NCBI GenBank assembly: GCA_044425575.1
Contig: JAWXVE010000074.1
Span: 1-10,723, forward strand
Direction of reading: 5' to 3'
Length of the DNA stretch: 10,723 nt
Origin: JAWXVE01 sp044425575
GTDB lineage: Bacteria > Bacillota > Clostridia > Lachnospirales > Lachnospiraceae
Within the stretch, counting starts at the first letter, position 1; each line of letters opens with the position of its first letter. Positions 8,381 to 10,723 of the stretch are shown here, one piece after another. A model generated the notes under the pieces. The model saw only the letters and a program-made list of their open reading frames with translations. It was not told where the DNA came from and made no database searches. Made by a program: the position numbers and the translations under genes.

Positions 8381-8971
8381 CTAGGAATCTATTTCAATTA
8401 CCAACCCTTGTAAAATAAACAAGAGTTGCTTATTAATAACAGCTTCTGATACCCCCATGGTTTGTGAACATATCTTTAGTCCTTCTAAGAGATACATAAT
8501 CGTTCTCGCCATACCTAGCGGATCTTCGCAGTAAAATTCTTCATTATCTACCCCATCCTGAATCAGTGTTTGAATTACTTTAACTGCCAAATCAAATTGC
8601 TTGCGTATTGCATGATTCTTCTTATCTACTTTATTCTCAAAAAAGTATTCATAAATGGCCACAAGCAAGGTGTCTTCTTTTCGTAAAATCTCCTTTTTCT
8701 GTTCCTTCAGAAAAAGTGCCAATATATCTGCTGCTGTAGTTTCACTTGTAATCTTCTCTGTAAAAGCATCATCTGTTTCATGTGATTCTAATTCCAAAAC
8801 AGACTCAAAAATCTCCTTAACACTTCCAAAATAAAGATATAAACCACCTCTACTAATCTCACATGCATCTACAATATCTTTCATGGTAACATTCTTATAA
8901 CCATTTGCTACAAACACGCCCCTTGCTACTTGTAATATCATCTGTTTCTTCTGTTCCGACTTCTCTCCCAT
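8381..8971 (-). CDS. TetR/AcrR-family transcriptional regulator
   Basis: A 196-residue regulator. The N-terminal DNA-binding part holds a typical TetR helix-turn-helix at about 28-48, with VTMKDIVDACEISRGGLYLYF closely matching the family pattern (I-x-x-x-x-x-S-x-G-x-x-Y-x-Y-F). The remainder, about 55-196, is helical and would bind an unknown ligand and dimerise. I chose the ATG at 8971, since AGGGGTGG lies 8 bases upstream. A GTG at 8983 overlaps that site and would add four residues. The stop is 42 bases before purL, and the start is 38 bases after the upstream small gene, so the three may be co-transcribed. A separate promoter may exist at 8998-9003. TetR proteins usually repress their own or neighbouring genes. 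Whether purL is a target is unknown, and no clear palindromic operator was found beside it. Confidence 0.9.
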   Translation of the reverse strand: MGEKSEQKKQMILQVARGVFVANGYKNVTMKDIVDACEISRGGLYLYFGSVKEIFESVLELESHETDDAFTEKITSETTAADILALFLKEQKKEILRKEDTLLVAIYEYFFENKVDKKNHAIRKQFDLAVKVIQTLIQDGVDNEEFYCEDPLGMARTIMYLLEGLKICSQTMGVSEAVINKQLLFILQGLVIEIDS

Positions 8972-8997
8972 TACAATAACCACCCCTACGACTAATA

Positions 8998-9003
8998 ATT
9001 ATA
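8998..9003 (-). promoter_or_regulatory. Possible internal promoter ahead of tetR-purL (-10 element)
   Basis: On the minus strand a perfect TATAAT occurs at 8998-9003. The best upstream element is TTAAAG at 18-base spacing, which is poor. It would start transcription near 8991, just before the tetR ribosome site, and could uncouple tetR-purL from the gene upstream. Confidence 0.35.
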
Positions 9004-9009
9004 CAGTTT

Positions 9010-9489
9010 CTATTGTGACGCCTTTAATCCTTCGTGAAATGCAATTAACGCCTGCATTTTCAAGATAATTCTAAGGAAAATCTCTTGCTGTACACCTTCC
9101 GTCCACACAATTCCCTTTGTCTGTCCCTTTAACACATATCTAGATAAAATGGCGTATAATACATCCATTTGTTCTAGCTTGGCCTGTTGAATTAATTTCC
9201 ATTCATCAGGAACTCCACGTAAACCATATCTAGAATATACATATGGGTAATTGCGATCTAATAATGGATTGAATTGAACCTCTTTGACAAATCGTAACAA
9301 CGTGCTTTCATAAGTAGGAACAGCCATAGTCGCCTTTCCACTATCTGTATGTTGATAATACTCTTGCTGGTATGTATTCCGCTTCGCTTCAAACCATGGA
9401 ATATAGGATGACAATCTAACAACTTCGGGCTTATAGCGTTCTACCATTTCATCTGCACTTAACTTTGCATATTCCATTTCCACAACCAT
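9010..9489 (-). CDS. Conserved-looking small protein of unknown function, first gene of the tetR-purL cluster
   Basis: A soluble protein of about 159 residues that I do not recognise with confidence. It has no signal peptide or membrane segment. It is rich in aromatic and charged residues: SSYIPWFEAKRN near 27-38, a YPYVYSRYGLRG segment near 81-92, and a mostly helical C-terminal half ending near FHEGLKASQ. The C-terminal layout loosely recalls DUF6508-type proteins (Y-x-x-YG, then L-x-x-x-L-x-x-x-V-x-x-x-x, then G-V-x-x-x-x-L), but this is a weak impression. The frame is open upstream to a GTG at 9549. An extended -10 at 9521-9529 and AAGGAAGG at 9491-9498 both lie inside that extension, so the real start is downstream. 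It could be ATG 9489, GTG 9483 or ATG 9477, and the first is used here. It is divergent from the cyclic-nucleotide-binding-type gene and 38 bases upstream of tetR. Confidence 0.7.
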   Translation of the reverse strand: MVVEMEYAKLSADEMVERYKPEVVRLSSYIPWFEAKRNTYQQEYYQHTDSGKATMAVPTYESTLLRFVKEVQFNPLLDRNYPYVYSRYGLRGVPDEWKLIQQAKLEQMDVLYAILSRYVLKGQTKGIVWTEGVQQEIFLRIILKMQALIAFHEGLKASQ

Positions 9490-9520
9490 TCCTTCCTTTA
9501 ATCTGACACGAGTGTAACTT

Positions 9521-9529
9521 ATTTTATCA
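9521..9529 (-). promoter_or_regulatory. Predicted extended -10 promoter of the small gene-tetR-purL cluster
   Basis: On the minus strand TGATAAAAT (9529-9521) is an extended -10, with no good -35 but a long A/T tract upstream (9551-9590). Transcription would begin near 9514, about 16 bases before the AAGGAAGG ribosome site. This decides against the GTG at 9549 as the start. Confidence 0.5.
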
Positions 9530-9613
9530 CAATCTGCGATAATATGCACTATTCTATTTTTATTTTTATATACTTTTTTTCACTTTTCTATTCCATTACT
9601 CCATTTTTAAGAG

Positions 9614-9619
9614 TATAAT
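9614..9619 (+). promoter_or_regulatory. Promoter of the cyclic-nucleotide-binding-type gene (-10 TATAAT)
   Basis: A perfect TATAAT lies at 9614-9619. The -35 at 17 bases is poor (TTCCAT, 9591-9596), but the upstream 9551-9600 tract is very T-rich and could act as an UP element. The predicted start is about 9626, seven bases before the leader hairpin begins. Confidence 0.55.
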
Positions 9620-9625
9620 ATTTAT

Positions 9626-9714
9626 GATGTTAGGGACAAAAGGTATTTTGTCCCAGATACCTACGGATTCTTACACAGACTAGTCGGGCGAGACCGAGAT
9701 TGGAGTAATGAATG
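9626..9714 (+). ncRNA. Structured 5' leader, candidate cis-regulatory RNA (riboswitch-like)
   Basis: The predicted transcript opens with GGGACAAAA (9633-9641), loop GGTA, then TTTTGTCCC (9646-9654), a perfect 9-bp hairpin. AGGTAT in and beside the loop (9641-9646) is complementary to ATACCT (9657-9662), which would make an H-type pseudoknot. A second fold pairs ATTCTTAC (9667-9674) with GTAATGAAT (9705-9713, one bulged U). Inside it CTAG-TCGG (9680-9687) faces CCGA (9694-9697) and TTGG (9700-9703). This fold would cover the GGAG ribosome site (9702-9705) and the first bases of the ATG at 9712, suggesting translational control. No U-run follows the first hairpin, so it is not a simple terminator. 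The first hairpin could alternatively be a DNA dyad operator. I do not recognise it as a known riboswitch class. Confidence 0.5.
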
Positions 9715-10723
9715 GCTATTAATACTTATAACAAAGGGGAATATTTATTCGCAACACAATCAGCACTATCTACACTAGGAATTGTTATGAAGGGCACCGT
9801 TTCACTTTATAACGACTATCATACCATCACATTAGAGAAAGGAGATTGTATAGGTGCAATTGATATTGCTAACCAAGATCATTCTTTTACTTACATAGCA
9901 GAAACAGATTGTTCTATACTTACAGTAGATTATGAGGGTCCTGAAACTCTTGCAAACTTTCTACAAACACAGAAAGATTGGCCTGTTTTATTAGTAAGCT
10001 CCATTACTAATCAAGCCTTGGAATTAATTAAGCAAGAGCACACGCAACACTCTATGCTTTCCAAATTATCACAATTTGTGTTGCAAGCATATGCTCAGTA
10101 TCGAAAATTATGCCAAGACTATCGGTTGCCTGTAAAAGCTCTTCCTACTCTTAAGGAAGTACAAGCAATCCATAATATGCCTTGTTTAGAACCTTGGCTT
10201 TATGATTACTTTGACGATATTCGTAATCTTCCACCTGATAATTTGCGTATTATATTTCAAAATAATCTAGGCTTAACCTTAGGCCATCTAATGAACACTG
10301 ATATTTATATTCAGAAAATTACCACTCGCGCTTGTGAACTACACGAGCATCGTGATAATATTGTACATTTTCTAATAAGCCCTGATGAATTTGACCTAAT
10401 GAGTCTCTATGGGGATTTGTATCGTCACAGTGCAACTCAACCACAACTAAAGGAACAACTTGACCGTATATCCAACGGATTATTTTCTACACTTGCAGAA
10501 ACACTAAGAAATATGTATGAAATCTATCCTCATATGGAAGAACGCATTCTGCAATTTAAAGAGATGATGGAAGTCATTAATCGCAAAATCGCTTCTCATG
10601 AAGCATTAAAAGCATCCAGTAGCGTAGACTACGCCCAATTTAAACGCTCTCTTGCCACTATTATGGAATTTGCTAAATTCCCAAAAGACGAAGCAAATGC
10701 TCTTAATTCTGCTATTATCCAAT
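9712..10723 (+). CDS. Protein with N-terminal cyclic-nucleotide-binding-type domain, partial (runs off the window)
   Basis: An uninterrupted frame of 337 codons with no stop before the window end. GGAG (9702-9705) lies 6 bases before the ATG at 9712. An earlier ATG at 9708 is out of frame and stops after four codons. Residues about 4-75 follow the beta-barrel pattern of CRP-type domains: YNKGEYLF, GIVMKGTVSLYND, ITLEKGDCIGAIDI, then TYIAETDCSILTVDYE. The phosphate-binding cassette is degenerate, with GAIDI where GE(L/I)A is expected and no matching arginine. Classical cAMP binding is therefore doubtful, and another ligand or none is possible. Residues about 76-337 are mostly helical, with no recognised domain, no helix-turn-helix and no membrane segment so far. 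This does not look like a normal CRP/FNR regulator, which would be finished by about 230 residues. It is divergent from the small gene-tetR-purL cluster and preceded by a structured leader. Confidence 0.75.
   Translation, partial: MAINTYNKGEYLFATQSALSTLGIVMKGTVSLYNDYHTITLEKGDCIGAIDIANQDHSFTYIAETDCSILTVDYEGPETLANFLQTQKDWPVLLVSSITNQALELIKQEHTQHSMLSKLSQFVLQAYAQYRKLCQDYRLPVKALPTLKEVQAIHNMPCLEPWLYDYFDDIRNLPPDNLRIIFQNNLGLTLGHLMNTDIYIQKITTRACELHEHRDNIVHFLISPDEFDLMSLYGDLYRHSATQPQLKEQLDRISNGLFSTLAETLRNMYEIYPHMEERILQFKEMMEVINRKIASHEALKASSSVDYAQFKRSLATIMEFAKFPKDEANALNSAIIQ

Noticed and set aside
9490..9549. N-terminal extension of the small gene from the GTG at 9549.
   Set aside because: There is no ribosome site before the GTG, and both a promoter -10 and a good ribosome site lie inside the extension.
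9569..9587. TATACTTTT followed by a CACTTTT, resembling the gldA-region repeats, before the second divergent pair.
   Set aside because: It sits in a nearly pure A/T tract where the motif is expected by chance, and nothing links the regulator to these genes.
9680..9697. Resemblance of the AGTCGGGCGAGACC segment to a PyrR-binding hairpin (consensus ARUCCNGNGAGGYU).
   Set aside because: It mismatches the conserved loop and the closing positions, and the downstream gene is not a pyrimidine gene.

Overview
The window looks like a chromosomal segment from a low-GC Firmicute, most likely a Lachnospiraceae-type Clostridium. The reasons are the AT-rich composition, strong AGGAGG-type ribosome binding sites, a fused long PurL in a Gram-positive context, and a PocR/AraC regulator beside glycerol dehydrogenase and DhaK. 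The taxonomic call is inference from gene content. I saw no mobile element, tRNA, rRNA or CRISPR array.

Left part (1-2494): a glycerol module. gldA (glycerol dehydrogenase) and the start of dhaK (dihydroxyacetone kinase) lie on the minus strand, 15 bases apart. They would oxidise glycerol to dihydroxyacetone and phosphorylate it. A PocR-domain AraC-type regulator is divergent from them. The roughly 200-base region between carries extended -10 promoters in both directions and three direct copies of a TAYACTTTT element that may be the operator.

Centre (2605-8338): a plus-strand c-di-GMP signalling protein with a wrecked GGDEF site and an intact EAL site is convergent with a minus-strand long-form purL. 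The two share one hairpin that can act as a terminator in both directions.

Right part (8381-10723): purL is the last gene of a probable three-gene minus-strand cluster (unrecognised 159-aa protein, TetR-family regulator, purL). Divergent from it is an open frame that leaves the window at 10723. Its N-terminus is a cyclic-nucleotide-binding-type beta-barrel with a degenerate ligand cassette. Its roughly 85-base leader is the most intriguing element here. It starts with a perfect 9-bp hairpin whose loop can form a pseudoknot with the next bases. It is followed by a second fold that would bury both the ribosome binding site and the start codon, a riboswitch-like layout that I do not recognise.

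There is no gene-free stretch over 300 bases. The longest gaps are 1284-1489 and 9490-9711, and both are divergent regulatory regions.
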